Origin: Tubiluchus corallicola
Taxonomy: Eukaryota; Priapulida; Priapulimorpha; Priapulimorphida; Tubiluchidae
Assembly: GCA_030141605.1 (NCBI GenBank)
Contig: JAQGDQ010000960.1
Coordinates: 1 to 64,000 of the forward strand
DNA: 64,000 bases
Direction of reading: 5' to 3'
The stretch's first letter is position 1. Every line of letters begins with the position of its first letter. This document shows, piece after piece, positions 34,120-46,004 of this stretch. Made by a program: the position numbers and the translations under genes. The notes beneath the pieces were generated by a model. It ran no database searches. It saw nothing but the letters and a program-made list of their open reading frames with translations, and was not told where the DNA came from.

Positions 34120-34572
34120 GTTTTTATTGCCGACCGGTCTCGAACAAAACTTTTCCTAATCAAGGCTTCTGAAATAAAGAAATTTACCAGAATATACAAA
34201 CAACATTGAAATACAATTCGGTAATTAGATAGCCAAAAGAGATGTGAAATAAGATTATATAGATAATTTAGCAATTTACCTTACAGATTACATATTTTGA
34301 TTGGTAGTAACAAAATGGCAGCTTCCTAATGTTGACAGTTCTGTTACTACTAACATAATTGTTTGTTTGTTTGTTTGTTTGTAGGGTGTTACATACCAAT
34401 CAAGATATGTAATCTGTAAGGTCAATTGTTAAAATATCTATGTAATCTATATATCTTTTGCCTATCTAACTACTGAATTGTATTTCGATGTTGTTTGTAA
34501 ATTCTGGTAAATTTCTTTGTTTTAGATGCCTTGATAATGAAAAGTTTGTTCAAAACCAGTCGGCAATAAATT
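34120..34572. mobile_element. Foldback element with ~190-bp arms
   Basis: The left arm (34,120-34,305) reads TTTATTGCCGACCGGTCTCG onward to TTACCTTACAGATTACATAT, and the right arm is its inverse ending GTTCAAAACCAGTCGGCAAT. The arms differ at scattered sites. The central loop (34,306-34,392) has (GTTT)n. No coding capacity; the class is unknown, foldback/Tc1-like by structure. Confidence 0.85.
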
Positions 34573-34652
34573 CCACTTTTACTGTTAATAAATTTTACTG
34601 TTAAAGATTTTGTAACTAATGAAACAGCGAAGTAGCTTCCACTGCATTCATT

Positions 34653-35130
34653 CAGTGTTGGATTAAGGCATGTGCTTTATGGAGTGCAGTACAGGGGCCT
34701 CCGGCAGCTGAAGGGCCTCCAGAGATTAAGTGAAATTAATTTACTGTGAAAAGTTGTTAAAGAATTAGTGTACGACTATGCTGAATTATGTCTTTAAGAA
34801 GAGTTCAATTAATTCATATGCTATATAATTATACATTGGAATTGTTTTCTCGTTCATTGGTACTGCCACAACAGTAATTTATTTATTGTAATTTGTACAT
34901 GTTATATTTAATATTTCAAAAACTTGTTTTAATTTTGTAAATATTAGAAAATCTCTTCTATTTTTCTTGTGTTAGACTTACTCCCATCACTGTGGGCCTA
35001 ATGTTGGCATTATGTTGTAGAAGTTGAATAAACTGATTTGAAGATTTCAACACACACGCTTTTGCTAATGTCACTGGTGGCCGGGGCCTCACAGTTGTTG
35101 TAGTCCAGGAGCGCACAAAATAAAAATCTG
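34653..35130. mobile_element. Possible hAT-like MITE start, other end unclear
   Basis: It begins CAGTGTTGGATTAAGGCATG, similar to the terminus at 302, with GGGGCCTCCGGCAGC inside. A matching right terminus was not found with confidence, although GGCCGGGGCCTCAC at 35,082 suggests paired internal sequence. Confidence 0.35.
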
Positions 35131-35149
35131 GCCTTGTATTCATTACAAA

Positions 35150-35425
35150 ACAAAGTTACTTGACATGTGTGTAAAGCAAAGCCTTCTGCCGCATCAATTC
35201 AGTAACGTCACTTGCTTTACGCGAACTTTACTTAATTATGTGTTAGTCTGTACGTAGAGTGATTTACTAGCAGGATTTTGCTTGGAAACAAGAAAAAATG
35301 AACTAGGTAAGGTTGTAGCTAGCTGTTAAAACTGTTAAAAAGCAGCATGGGCTGCGGGGCATTGTCAGCTGTATACAAATGCGTCGTCTGGTAGACTTTA
35401 ACCTTTGACCTTTTCAGCGGCTGCC
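35150..35425 (-). mobile_element. R1 MITE, truncated copy
   Basis: It contains AGCAAAGCCTTCTGCCGCAT, GTGATTTACTAGCAGGATTT, TGAACTAGGTAAGGTTGTAG and TTTAACCTTTGACCTTTTCA in the reverse orientation of 42,046. The termini are partly lost. Confidence 0.8.
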
Positions 35426-35949
35426 TACGCCATGACACCTACCCTATATGTTATTGGTCGTTTGTGTGGTCGCTTTCTTACTTTTATTGCTGGTGAAAGT
35501 CGCTAAATAGCCGTTAGTGCTAATGTTGTCTGTTAAACGGGGTGCCATTAAATAAATGCTGTCTTTGTTGTTTTGTCTTTGTTTTACTGTAACACGTAAC
35601 GATGGTGATTATGAAAATAATGTTGATCGTGATGATGATGATGGTGGTGGCGATAATGATGTAAGTAGTGGTAGTACTGCTGTAACGTTGTAAAAAGGAA
35701 TGCCAGCAAAGAGCAAATACGGACAGTAAATTTCATTAAAAAAGTTATATGAGCTTTAGAACTAGAACGTAATTGTTTTGATTTTTTGACAGGAATGAGA
35801 CAGGTATGAGTAACATACAAACATATGTTACTCTCACTTAATTGTATATATTCACGGTGCTTACTAATCTTATTAAGTAATGTTATTTTAATTGTTGAGC
35901 TCTTTTATGTGATTGTACCACGAGTACGAATAAAAAATGATATATATAT

Positions 35950-36130
35950 ATAAACCTACCGCGAATTATGGCTGACGGTTTACGGATTATTATTACGGCA
36001 AATGAATTATCTATGTGACATGGACCATTGGTAAGCGTAAGCCTACGTCCATTTTTCATGAAACGGCTTTTTCTCTTCACGGCTTACGCCTTACGGATTA
36101 TGTCCAGCTCCGTGTGACAAGGGCCTTATG
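35950..36130. repeat. R6 dispersed repeat (copy 2)
   Basis: See the copy at 27,575. Here GGCTTACGCCTTACGGATTA and CTCCGTGTGACAAGGGCC are the shared parts. Internal GACGGTTTACGGATT and its inverse-like GGCTTACGCC suggest an imperfect palindrome. Confidence 0.45.
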
Positions 36131-36558
36131 GGTAAACGTTTTGTGATATGCAGTTCACATTACTTACCATAATGCCAGTTGTACATCAACTTTACAAGTC
36201 TCATTCAAACAGCCTTGAGCATTTTTAGTTTCACACAGACAGTAGTCAGCTTTTCAACGTTGAGCAGAATTTAGGAGTTTCTGAATTTGTAGAATTTGCC
36301 GTGAAGCAAGTGAATTAGTCGAGTCGTTACTGTCCTGATGAAGTAGACGTAAGCCTAATTACACGAGTTTGTCGCCTAGCAAAACGCAGCCAGAATTCGA
36401 ATTAAAGTCTAGAGTGGCATGTATGGAAAAAAGGCGTGCCAGTGAGAAGAGACAATTGTGTGGGATCGTGGTTTCCCTGTCAGGGTATCTCTTCTTAGTA
36501 CTGACGCCATCAATAATTACAACAGTTTAGTTTAGATCCTTAGAACCTTAGTTTTGAT

Positions 36559-36939
36559 AAGCCTTTTTCACAGCGCCAGCGATTGATGATGATCGTGAAA
36601 AGGTCAAAGGTTAAGTGCACCAGACAACGCATTTGTGTGCACTTGACAGCGCCTCGTACCCCATGCTATTGTAAATAGTAACAGTTTTAACAGCTAGCTA
36701 GAGCTTTACCTAGTTCATTTTTTCTTATTCCAAAGCGAGATCCTGCTAGTAAATCATTCTACGCTCAGACTAATGAATAGATAAACAAAGTCCACGCACA
36801 AAAACTGAAGTTACTGAACTGATGCGGCAGACGTCTTTACTTTGCACACATCTCACGTGACGGTGTAGTTAAGACGTGTTGCGGTGGTCCACTTAACTTT
36901 TGACCTACAGCAATTGCGCGTGCGCAGAACGAAAGGCTT
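36559..36939 (+). mobile_element. R1 MITE, full-length copy
   Basis: Termini AAGCCTTTTTCACAG and GAACGAAAGGCTT are flanked by TA on both sides (GATA/TATT), consistent with a 2-bp TA target duplication. The interior includes GATGATGATCGTGAAAAGGT, which is an internal inverse copy of the terminus. 381 bp, no transposase. Confidence 0.88.
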
Positions 36940-37489
36940 ATTATAACATAAAAACTATGGGCAGGTCAATCTGTTTATTACATTCGTGAATGTCACCCTC
37001 ATAAATAAGTCATAAATGATATGGAGAGTGCATAGTGCGTGATTTTCATATTTTATCTGCTTGCATTTTCAGCAAAATGTCGTAGTAAATTATTAGCAAT
37101 TACAGCCTCAGATTGAACTGCTGGAAATAAACGTTCTGAAAGCCCTTGATTCGTTTCATTTATAGGAGTCCATTATGCAGTTTGAATTTGATTTAGTTAA
37201 TCGGCCCCACTTTTCTCTGTCTGATGCATGTTGCTGAATTTATTATTATTGATTTATTTTTTATTATTGATCTTAGTGCAAAAATTAATTAATTAAAGAA
37301 AGCTTCAAGCATTCATGCACTGGGGCTAATACGGCAAAAAATTGTGTGGTTCAAACTGTCTGACGCAAACCATCTATTTATTTATTTATTTATTCATAGT
37401 AATTTTTTACGATGGTGACTATTTCAGTGCAAATATATACAAGTTCCTATATACAAACAATGTTATATACAAACATTGCTATACACATA

Positions 37490-37550
37490 CGATACGATAC
37501 GATACGGTTCGATACGATATGATATGATATCTTACAATATGATACAATAC
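37490..37550 (+). repeat. GATAC pentanucleotide repeat
   Basis: ACGATACGATACGATACG with GTTCGATACGATATGATATG, about 12 units. A related TATCG run is at 62,548-62,580. Confidence 0.9.
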
Positions 37551-37559
37551 AAACAATTT

Positions 37560-37800
37560 TTTATATGTATATTGCATATATATTTTATGTATATATAATA
37601 TAAAAAATGTTTGTATTGTATTGTATATATATATATATATACCAATTTATATATATTATATGTGTTATATTTGCATTGTGAAAACATATTATATATAAAT
37701 TGGTATATACAAACAAGGCAAACATAATATATATAAATTGGTATATACAAACAAGGCAAACATAATATATATAAATTGTTATATACATACAATGTTTGTC
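37560..37800 (+). repeat. TA-rich minisatellite ATATAAATTGGTATATAC
   Basis: About three direct units of ATATAAATTGGTATATACAA plus ACAAGGCAAACATAATAT (roughly 50 bp), preceded by an inverted part at 37,570-37,680 so the block can fold back on itself. Confidence 0.8.
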
Positions 37801-38189
37801 TAGTTTGTATGTATTTACGAAATAAAAAATAAAGAATTATCAGTATCACCCTCAGTGCTTAGCACTGCTTTCCAAGGAAGCCCTCTGTCATTTACAAAAA
37901 TATACATACAGATCTGTACATTTCTTTCCTGTAGTTTCATTATTACAAGACCTGTGTTTATGATTCTGTAACAGAATAAAATGTGATTATCAAGTCACTA
38001 TAGCATATAAAGACACTTAAAATAAAGTTAATTACAAAATAAGTAAAGAACGAGACATAGAACTGTAACTTATGTCTGATATTAGGCTATTCGGTACAAG
38101 AATAGCAAATCTTTTGAAAGAATGTAAAGATGCTGGGAATTTCATGTAATTTGGAAGAATATTCCAAAGCATACCTCCTTCGTAATAAA

Positions 38190-39760
38190 ACGTTTACTTC
38201 TCATGCTCACTCAAAATTTGGAAATGCGTGACAGTTTTTGAATGAAGGAACTTGTGCAACGTGCAACACCGTAAACATTTACTAGACGACAAGTGATAAA
38301 GCGATTCCTGGTCTGACCTGTGAGGATCAAATTGTTGTGTCGAGCCCGCACACGGGAGGAGGATGTTTGTCATAATAAAAGCCTGTGTGCGACAAAGATG
38401 GAAAAAAGCGCTACCGAACGCGCACACGAGCAAAAATCAGTGTCAGACAAGTTGTTGAAGATTTGTCTCGTATGCGTGGGTGTAACTGTGCACACGCACA
38501 AGTGCAACACATTTCACGCGCTTATCAAATATCTTACAATGATGCACGAACGCTTCACATGGTATCCATTAGCTTTGCGTAAAGTTATTGATGTGAACTT
38601 CAAATTTATTAGACGCTTGAGATGTTTTTACGTTGTTTTCTACAGGAAAAGCATTGCCGTAATAATGCAACAATTTGACCAACAGTCCCACCACCACCAT
38701 TAAATTTTCGAGTGTTCAAACTATGGCATACACAGAACACTATTATTGGATCAGCTCTGTTATTATCAACACATAACTCAAGAATTACACGCCAACAACC
38801 ATAGATAACTAATAGGATGATGTACATTGATAATTGTTTCTGGTATCACTTCTGCACTCTGTGAGCTGTGTATATTTCAATTTTAAGTGTTAACTAATGA
38901 ATTACTCGTGTTTTTGAACTAATTATGTATGTAACTATAATCTTGATAACCAGTTGTATATATCTGTTCTTAACAAGTTGTTGCACAGTGGAAAAACTCC
39001 GTATAGTAGTATTACTGCATGTCTATCCACTTAAAATAAAGTTTCTACATATATATTAGCATCGCCGTTAGCTTGTGTATTGTCATTTTTTGTCGTTTTT
39101 CAATTTAAGTATGTTTTGATTTTTCGAGGATTCATAAAATCGTTGTGAACTGTCTGATTCCATTCTACAATAAATAACTTTTAAACTGACGTCTCGCCGA
39201 ATTTTGTCTGATGAAGCTGAATAACGGCGGCAGATTACGCTTCTAATTAATAAGTTGTGACGTTTGTCTTAATTAGACAGCGTCCTTGCATTTTATTAAT
39301 TTTATCTTCTTGTTGCAACGCGAGTCCGTCGGGAAGTAAAACATTTGCAGTGAAAAACTTCATGAATAACCAATGCTTTTATGTCAATAATAATCTGCTT
39401 GAATAAAGGAACGTTTGGCGTCGGTTATTGCTCTGTGCACGGCACAAATGTGTAGCGTGCATCTTCAAATATAACTTTACAGCAGACACCTGACAATATT
39501 GTCTGCAAATGTATACATCTCTGACGTATGCAGGATTGTAATCCGGAAAAATCATTAGAATTTGTATGCAGGAAAAATCCCGTGAGATTTTTTATTGAAT
39601 AAATGTGTTGGGCGTATCGTAAAATGTAACATTTTAACATCGCAACAGGTATGCTTAGGAGTATTTGGGTTTAATTGTGCCTAGTGTGGGCGAACAGATA
39701 GCTAAGTGGGCATGATATGTTTTGCCGCCGAAGTCACGCAATGCTGGTTTTAGTTAGTAA
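38190..39760. other. Unrecognised region with modest open frames
   Basis: A 127-codon plus-strand frame (38,320-38,703) and an overlapping 65-codon frame have no known motif, no clear splice sites and no repeats. Composition is less AT-biased than the surroundings. I do not call a gene. Confidence 0.3.
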
Positions 39761-39764
39761 ATGG

Positions 39765-40193
39765 ACAGGAGCGTATCAAGAGTTTACAACGCCCTAGGCT
39801 GATAGTTCTGTCCCGACCATTTCTATTGTGAATTTATGGTTGTTTATGTAATAATTAGGTTAAACAATTACTTGTGGTGTGTTGGAAACACTATTAATCT
39901 AGTTTCTACGCAATCATTATTAGTTACATGTATTTGCTTAATGCTTATATTCAAGCAGGCTACACAACTGCTTGTTGCCTAACACCTTGCACCTGTTCGT
40001 TATGTGAGTGACACTTATATAAAACCTGCGCTCAATAACAGCCTGTGGTGTGTTATAAAACGTGCCCTTTACATGAATGTGAAAGTATACGCATTTTCAG
40101 AGAAGAATAAGATTTTTTTCTAAAATGTGACGCCGCTCAAACTTTTGGCACCCTATGCTATAGCCCTGTTAGCCTATTGATTAATACTCTCTG
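39765..40193 (-). mobile_element. hAT-like MITE copy in inverted duplication (left)
   Basis: It matches 52,524-52,940 and 55,960-56,358. The left end is CAGGAGCGTATCAAG and the right end TTAATACTCTCTG, degraded forms of CAGGGGCGTATYAA. Interior: CACCTTGCACCTGTTCGTTA and GTGACGCCGCTCAAACTTTT. Confidence 0.8.
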
Positions 40194-40835
40194 CTTTTCT
40201 ATACTTATTTAGCTGTTTATATCTACTGTAAAAGTGTAACTATATAACTAAATTCTACTTCTTTGGAAAATTGACAGCCGTACTCGTATTATAAGTTGAA
40301 TCAGATATTTTAGTGAGAGTTTCTTACACTAATTATAATCGAATCAAGTGTCGAACAGTCAACTGAACAAACTTATTTTGATTCCGAATCGAAACACCTA
40401 AAATCGAATTTACCCGAGTAGTAATAAACTTAAAAAGTGAAATCAAAACCAAATACGTGGAACAGGTGTATTAAATAATAATGACAGACTTTGCAACTGA
40501 CTAGTGATTTACAACTGACATCCTGTTGCCACATGTACATGCATTTTTAATTTAATTACTTAATTAATGTGAAAAAACCATTATTGTGAAGTCTACAAAC
40601 TGGCGTTACTGATGTGCAGATGGCTAATTTTACAGAATGAATCCAAAGCCGATTTTACTTCATGTCACTGAACCGGTAAAACCGATTACGCATATACCGA
40701 TTTCTTATAATTAAACCTGATGTCTGAGTGAAACGTAAACGTGAAGCGATATTTTCCATACGTCGACTTTGAAATCAGCAGATGCTACTGCAGCTACATC
40801 ATGTGTTTATTGGCACACCGTCCAAAATCAGCTTT

Positions 40836-41045
40836 AAAGGACAAGAAGGGGAACCAGAAGTAAATTTTACAAATATCGTCTTAAATGGTGCTTGCGTTAA
40901 AAGGATTTTTTGTTTGTTTTCATTTTAAATCTCCCGCAATACTGTTTCGACCGTGCCATTACATGACGTCACCTACACAAACGTAAATTAGGGGAAGAAA
41001 AGGCAATGTAAAATTATGTCCCAAAAAATTTTCTAGTTAGCCTAG
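40836..41045 (-). mobile_element. R2 MITE, end fragment
   Basis: TTTAAAGGACAAGAAGGGGA, then TTTCATTTTAAATCTCCCGC and CATTACATGACGTCACCTAC match the R2 terminus. It is truncated after GTCCCAAAAAATTTTC. Confidence 0.8.
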
Positions 41046-41449
41046 TGGTTAATACAGCAATGTAAATGAATGGCGGGTTTTGCCAACTATATAACCTCCA
41101 AGCTGTTTATCTTGTCCGGGATGGATGTACATACACCGGCTTGCATTGTAGTCACCTTTTATGAAATAGTCATACAGGTGGGAATTAAAATTCTCATTCA
41201 AACAAATAGTTAAACTGCAGTCAGCGACATTCGTTTGGAAATATCAAGAGCTTATGAGTTCTAATTAGGATCATGACAATAATCCCTTTGAAAAAGCATT
41301 AACGAAAAATTATTTTTATTAAGTTGGCTTGAGGATAACATTTTTGGAAGAGCTTTCAACATAAAAACACCGCATTGTGTAACTTATGCGGTATTATGTG
41401 AACGTAAATAAATTTTGTTTTTACTGGTGAAACAAAGCTGTCTGCCGCG

Positions 41450-41710
41450 TCAGTTCAGACACATCTGAATTGAGAGGTAGCATCCTGTTTTTTGTGCAGC
41501 GAATTGCAGGCGCTTGTGTTCGTCTAATTACCGAATGGCGAAATGTATGTAACAGCGAAGAACTTGTGGCGCGAACGTGAAATTGTGTTTCCGTGGCAAT
41601 AATTCTTTCACGTAAGTCATTTTTGAAAAAAGTATATTTCCTTTAAATGTTTTAAAGAATGGGATGTTTTGAGTTTTAGTTTAAAGTTGGGTCCGGTTTT
41701 GCTTTAATGT
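41450..41710 (-). repeat. R3 dispersed repeat, partial
   Basis: In plus-strand sense it runs CACATCTGAATTGAGAGGTA, GCGAAATGTATGTAACAGCG, TGGCGCGAACGTGAAATTGT to GGGTCCGGTTTTGCTTTAA. The distal 300 bp of R3 is missing. Confidence 0.8.
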
Positions 41711-42045
41711 TTATTAGTTCGATACGTGAAAATTGTAGAAGTCGCTATACGTATTCTACCAGGACACAATTAGGTTTTGTTTTAAACAGAAAGACCCAAC
41801 GACGTAGTATATTTTAGTGAAACTCTGACATAAGCCTTGTGTTCAGTTGTTCATTTCTATCATTTGTTTCTTGTGTGGAAACAGCGAAAAAGCATCTTTT
41901 GCATATTGTAGTATTTCGTTCCTGTTTTCTTGTGCTATGTTTTGCAAATTTTAGGTCAGAGGAAACCTAAATTTTGTGATCGTTCACGTCTCGTTTAAGT
42001 GTGAATTCATTTCAACTTTTTGCGACTTGTTAGATGCAACGAGTG

Positions 42046-42428
42046 AGCCTTTTCACAGTTCTGACGATTGATGATGATCGTGAAAAGGTCAAAGGTTAGG
42101 TATGTCAGACAACGCATTCGTGTACACTTGGCAACGTCTCGCAGCCCATGCTGTTGTAACAGTAACAGTTTTAACAGCTATCTAGAATCTTGCCTAGTTC
42201 ATTTTTTCTTGTTCCCAAGCAAGATCCTGCTAGTAAATCACCCTATGCACAGATTAATGCATAATTAAGTAGGGTCCACGTAAAACAACGGAAGTTACTG
42301 TACTGATGCGGCATCTGGCTTTGCTTTGCCCACATGTAGCAGTTGTAATTAAGACCCGTTACTGTGGCACACTTAATCTTTGACCTACAGCAACTGCGCG
42401 TCCGCGCAACGAAACTGTGAAAAGGCTT
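42046..42428 (+). mobile_element. R1 MITE, full-length copy
   Basis: Left end AGCCTTTTCACAGTTCTGAC; right end CGAAACTGTGAAAAGGCTT. Just inside the left end, GATCGTGAAAAGGTCAAAGG repeats the terminus inverted, so each end can form its own hairpin. 383 bp, non-coding. Confidence 0.9.
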
Positions 42429-42871
42429 ATCCTTTGTAACTTTTTGCGATTAACTGTGACTGGCAGTGGTTGTTTAGAAGATGCAACAAAATACATTATC
42501 ATATTAAGTCAAAAACGTGAACAATTAAATGAATGAATTATAAAACTACATTCAGTAGCAAAACACAAGTACAATGTAAACGATATATTAATATAGTAGT
42601 CGCCGCTTAATAGACTCACGGTTAATACACTCAATCACTTAATTGACTCAAAAACGCCACGAACGCTTCTATTCAAATGTACATACAAACTATCGATAAT
42701 TGACTCAAATAACTCCGCATAATTGATTGATTCAAAATTTTTCCTTCACATACTTAAAATAAGATATTTGTATGTGCCCAAAGAGCCTTTCCTACTTTTA
42801 TGTCATCTTCACTTCCCTTTTGTGCACTATGTATGCAGAAACAATCATGTTAAGTACCGTTCGGTTTTGCT

Positions 42872-44222
42872 TGTAAACAGGTAAAGTTTCTCCCTAAAAG
42901 AGCATGACTGCTATGACATGACAACCGTAAACAGGTAAAGTTTCTGGCTAAAAGAACGTGACTGCTATGAACCGACAACCGCAAACAGGTAAAGTTTCTG
43001 GCTAAAAGAACGTGACTGCTATGACATGACAACCGTAAACAGGTAAAGTGTCTGGCATAAAGAAGGTGACTGCTATGACACGACAACCGTAAACAGGTAA
43101 AGTTTCTGGCTAAAAGAACATGACTGCTATGACACGACAACCGTAAACAGGTAAAGTTTCTGGCATAAAGAACGTGACTGCTATGACATGACAACCGTAA
43201 ACAGGTAAAGTTTCTAGCATAAAGAATATGACTGCTGTGACACAACAACCGTAAACAGGTAAAGTTTCTGGCTAAAAGAACATGACTGCTATGACACGAC
43301 AACCGTAAACAGGTAAAGTTTCTGGCATAAAGAACGTGACTGCTATGACATGACAACCGTAAACAGGTAAAGTTTCTAACATAAAGAATATGACTGCTGT
43401 GACACAACAACCGTAAACAGGTAAAGTTTCTAGCTAAAAGAACATGACTGCTATGACACGACAACTGTAAGCAGGTAAGGTTTCTGGCTAAAAGAACGTG
43501 ACTGCTACGACACGACGACCATAAACAGGTAAAGTTTCTGGCTAAAAGAACGTGACTGCTATGACACGACAACCATAAACAGGTAAAGTTTCTGGCTAAA
43601 AGAACGTGACTGCTATGACACGACAACCGTAAACAGGTAAAGTTTCTGGCTAAAGGAACGTGATTGCTATGACACGACAACCATAAACAGGTACAGTTTC
43701 GGGCTAAAAGAACGTGACTGCTATGACACGACAACCGTAAACAGTTAAAGTTTCCGGCTAAGAGAACGTGACTGCTATGACACGACAACCGTAAACAGTT
43801 AAAGTTTCCAGCTAAAAGAACGTGACTGCTATGACACGACAACCGTAAACAGGTAAAGTTTCTCGCTAAAAGAGCATGACTGCTATGACACGACAACTGT
43901 AAACAGGTAAAGTTTCTAGCTAAAAGAGCATGACTGCTATGACATGACAACTGTAAATAGGCAAAGTTTCGGGCTAAAAGAACGTGATTGCTATGACACG
44001 ACAGCCATAAACAGGTAAAGTTTCGGGCTAAAAGAACGTGACTGTTATGACACGACAACCATAAACAGGTAAAGTTTCTGGCTAAAGGAACGTGATTGCT
44101 ATGACACGACAACCATAAACAGGTACAGTTTCGGGCTAAAAGAACGTGACTGCTGTGACACGACAACCATAAACAGGTAAAGTTTCTGGCTAAAGGAACG
44201 TGACTGCTATGACACGACAGCC
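42872..44222 (-). repeat. 54-bp minisatellite, 25 units
   Basis: Unit AAACAGGTAAAGTTTCTGGC, then TAAAAGAACGTGACTGCTAT and GACACGACAACCGT. The total of 1,351 bp fits 25 units of 54. Because 54 is divisible by three, one minus-strand frame stays open for 438 codons as an 18-residue repeat (SCHSSHVLLARNFTCLRL). Plus-strand units hold CAG followed by GTAAAGT, a donor-like motif. Variants include GGCATAAAG and AACATAAAG blocks, some shared in two-unit groups. Confidence 0.96.
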
Positions 44223-44642
44223 ATTCACATTAAGTTCTGTCGATGACATTATCTATCACACCCAAGTCAAGTATCATCTAATTAGTTATTCTCGAACACC
44301 TGCTTCAAGGTAGATGATTACCTGTCTACCTGGCAGACATTTATTAGAGAAATGATTGATGAACGAATCAGGAAATTGTAATTGTTTCTCTCATGTTCCT
44401 TCCTCATTCTAACGTTTTTGAGAACTTTGGTTTTCTTTTTTACATTTTTCTTTTAAATCTCTAAGGTCTCTTTTAATCATCGTTACATCAAACGCTAATC
44501 TTTTTGTACGATTTTTTCATCTTAGTTTTGTTGGCAAAGTTCCCAGGGAATAAAATCTCTTGCAAATCCATTAAATGCTTTTACTGTAATTGTTTGCATT
44601 TACATCTATCGTAAATAAACTGTGATCATTTATAGATATATT

Positions 44643-45000
44643 AAGCCTTTTCACAGTTTTGTTGTGCGCAGGTGCTGTAGGTCAAAGGTTAAGTGTACCG
44701 GACAAGGCAAGCCCATGCTGTTGTAATAGTAACAGTTTTAACAGCTAGCTAGAATATTACCTAGTTCATTTTTTCTTGTTCACAAGCAAGATCTTGCTAG
44801 TAAATCACTCTACGCACGGACTTAATTAGTTACATAACTAAGTAAAGTCCACGTAAAACAATTGAAGTTACTGAACTGATGCGATTGACGGCTTTGCTTT
44901 ATATACATGTCACGTGGCTGTTGTAGTTAAGACGCGTTACTGTGGTACACTTTGACATGCAGCAACTGCGCGTGCGCACAGCGAGACTGTGAAAAGGCTT
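44643..45000 (+). mobile_element. R1 MITE, full-length copy
   Basis: Termini AAGCCTTTTCACAGTTTTGT and GCGAGACTGTGAAAAGGCTT, flanked by TTA and ATT with a shared TA. 358 bp. The left sub-terminal hairpin seen at 42,046 is replaced by GTGCGCAGGTGCTGTAGGTC. Confidence 0.9.
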
Positions 45001-45850
45001 ATTCAATGAAACATATCCTGTTATAGTGAATCAGAGAGTGCCAGAACTTCGTATGTTCCTATTTCGCTTGATTCTGATGACGGACACGCTCACGAACACA
45101 ATGAATATGACGAACTGTCCTCCTCTAGGCTCTTGCCATTCAGTCTAATCTAGGCTGCTTTCATAATATTATATTTGTTTTTTTCTGTTATTGGCGTTGG
45201 CAAGTGAATATTTAATTTTCTCGGAAAATTCCATCTTTCATTCACGCAAAACACTGTATGTAGATGCGCAACCATCAACAACAAACCTCTCAACAATAAT
45301 TCAGCGAAATGGCTCTGATATACATAATGAAATTTCAAGTGAAATTCGTTCGTGTCCACAAGGGTTTGGCCAACAAACTCGTGGTGTAATTAAATGTTTT
45401 CTTATGCAGGGTTGAGTTTTAGATTTAGCGTCTCAAGCTGTTTTCATTTTTTTCTTTTCTGTTGTTATCGATTTCTTTTATCAGGTCTTGTGAAAACGAG
45501 AGACAAAGTAAAATGAATAAACATCGGAGAAGTAGAACAGAGTGAACCCTCGTTTATATTGTTTGGTAAATAAGTTCCTTTGTGTTAATTTTCAGTGTTT
45601 TCAAAAGTTGTGCAGTTGTAAAATTTCCACGTTGTTTTTTGTTTGTATGTATAAATGTGATTTTTTGTTTTGCAATGTTAGAATTCTGTGAGTGTTAAAA
45701 TTAAGTAGAAATTAATTAATTATTTTAGATTTTAAAGTAGACTTAGTAAACGCTCTTGCTTTCATCAGCTTCCCGACTAATTGTAAACAAAAGTTTTATG
45801 TATATGTATTTTGTGTAGTACAGTTTGTGTTCATTAATTGAAAGAAAAAC
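45001..45850. other. No gene recognised
   Basis: It contains a 74-codon frame at 45,191-45,415 (CPQGFGQQTRGVIKCFLMQG at its end) without known motifs; probably not coding. Confidence 0.3.
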
Positions 45851-45852
45851 TA

Positions 45853-45854
<2 letters not shown>

Positions 45855-45884
<30 letters not shown>

Positions 45885-45888
45885 TTTT

Positions 45889-45930
<42 letters not shown>
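45855..45930 (+). repeat. ATT microsatellite with T-tract centre
   Basis: (ATT)n, a run of about 19 T, then (ATT)n again. Confidence 0.97.
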
Positions 45931-45932
<2 letters not shown>

Positions 45933-46004
45933 CTTACAATCGATATCAATGCAAGAGATTATTTGAAGTTTAAGAACCGACACGTCTTACGGACTAGAAG
46001 AAGT

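Larger units (their letters stand above)
39765..41045 (+). repeat. Left arm of 1.28-kb inverted duplication
   Basis: Reverse-complement match to 51,295-52,940 (minus a 386-bp insertion there). It comprises the hAT-like MITE, a 640-bp segment (GAAAATTGACAGCCGTACTC ... CACCGTCCAAAATCAGCTTT) and the right part of an R2 MITE. The loop to the partner is about 10 kb and contains the DSCAM Ig1 exon. Confidence 0.88.

Noticed and set aside
38320-38703. 127-codon plus-strand frame as a small host gene
   Set aside because: No motif, overlapping equal-quality frames on both strands, and no promoter, splice or poly-A context that I could support.
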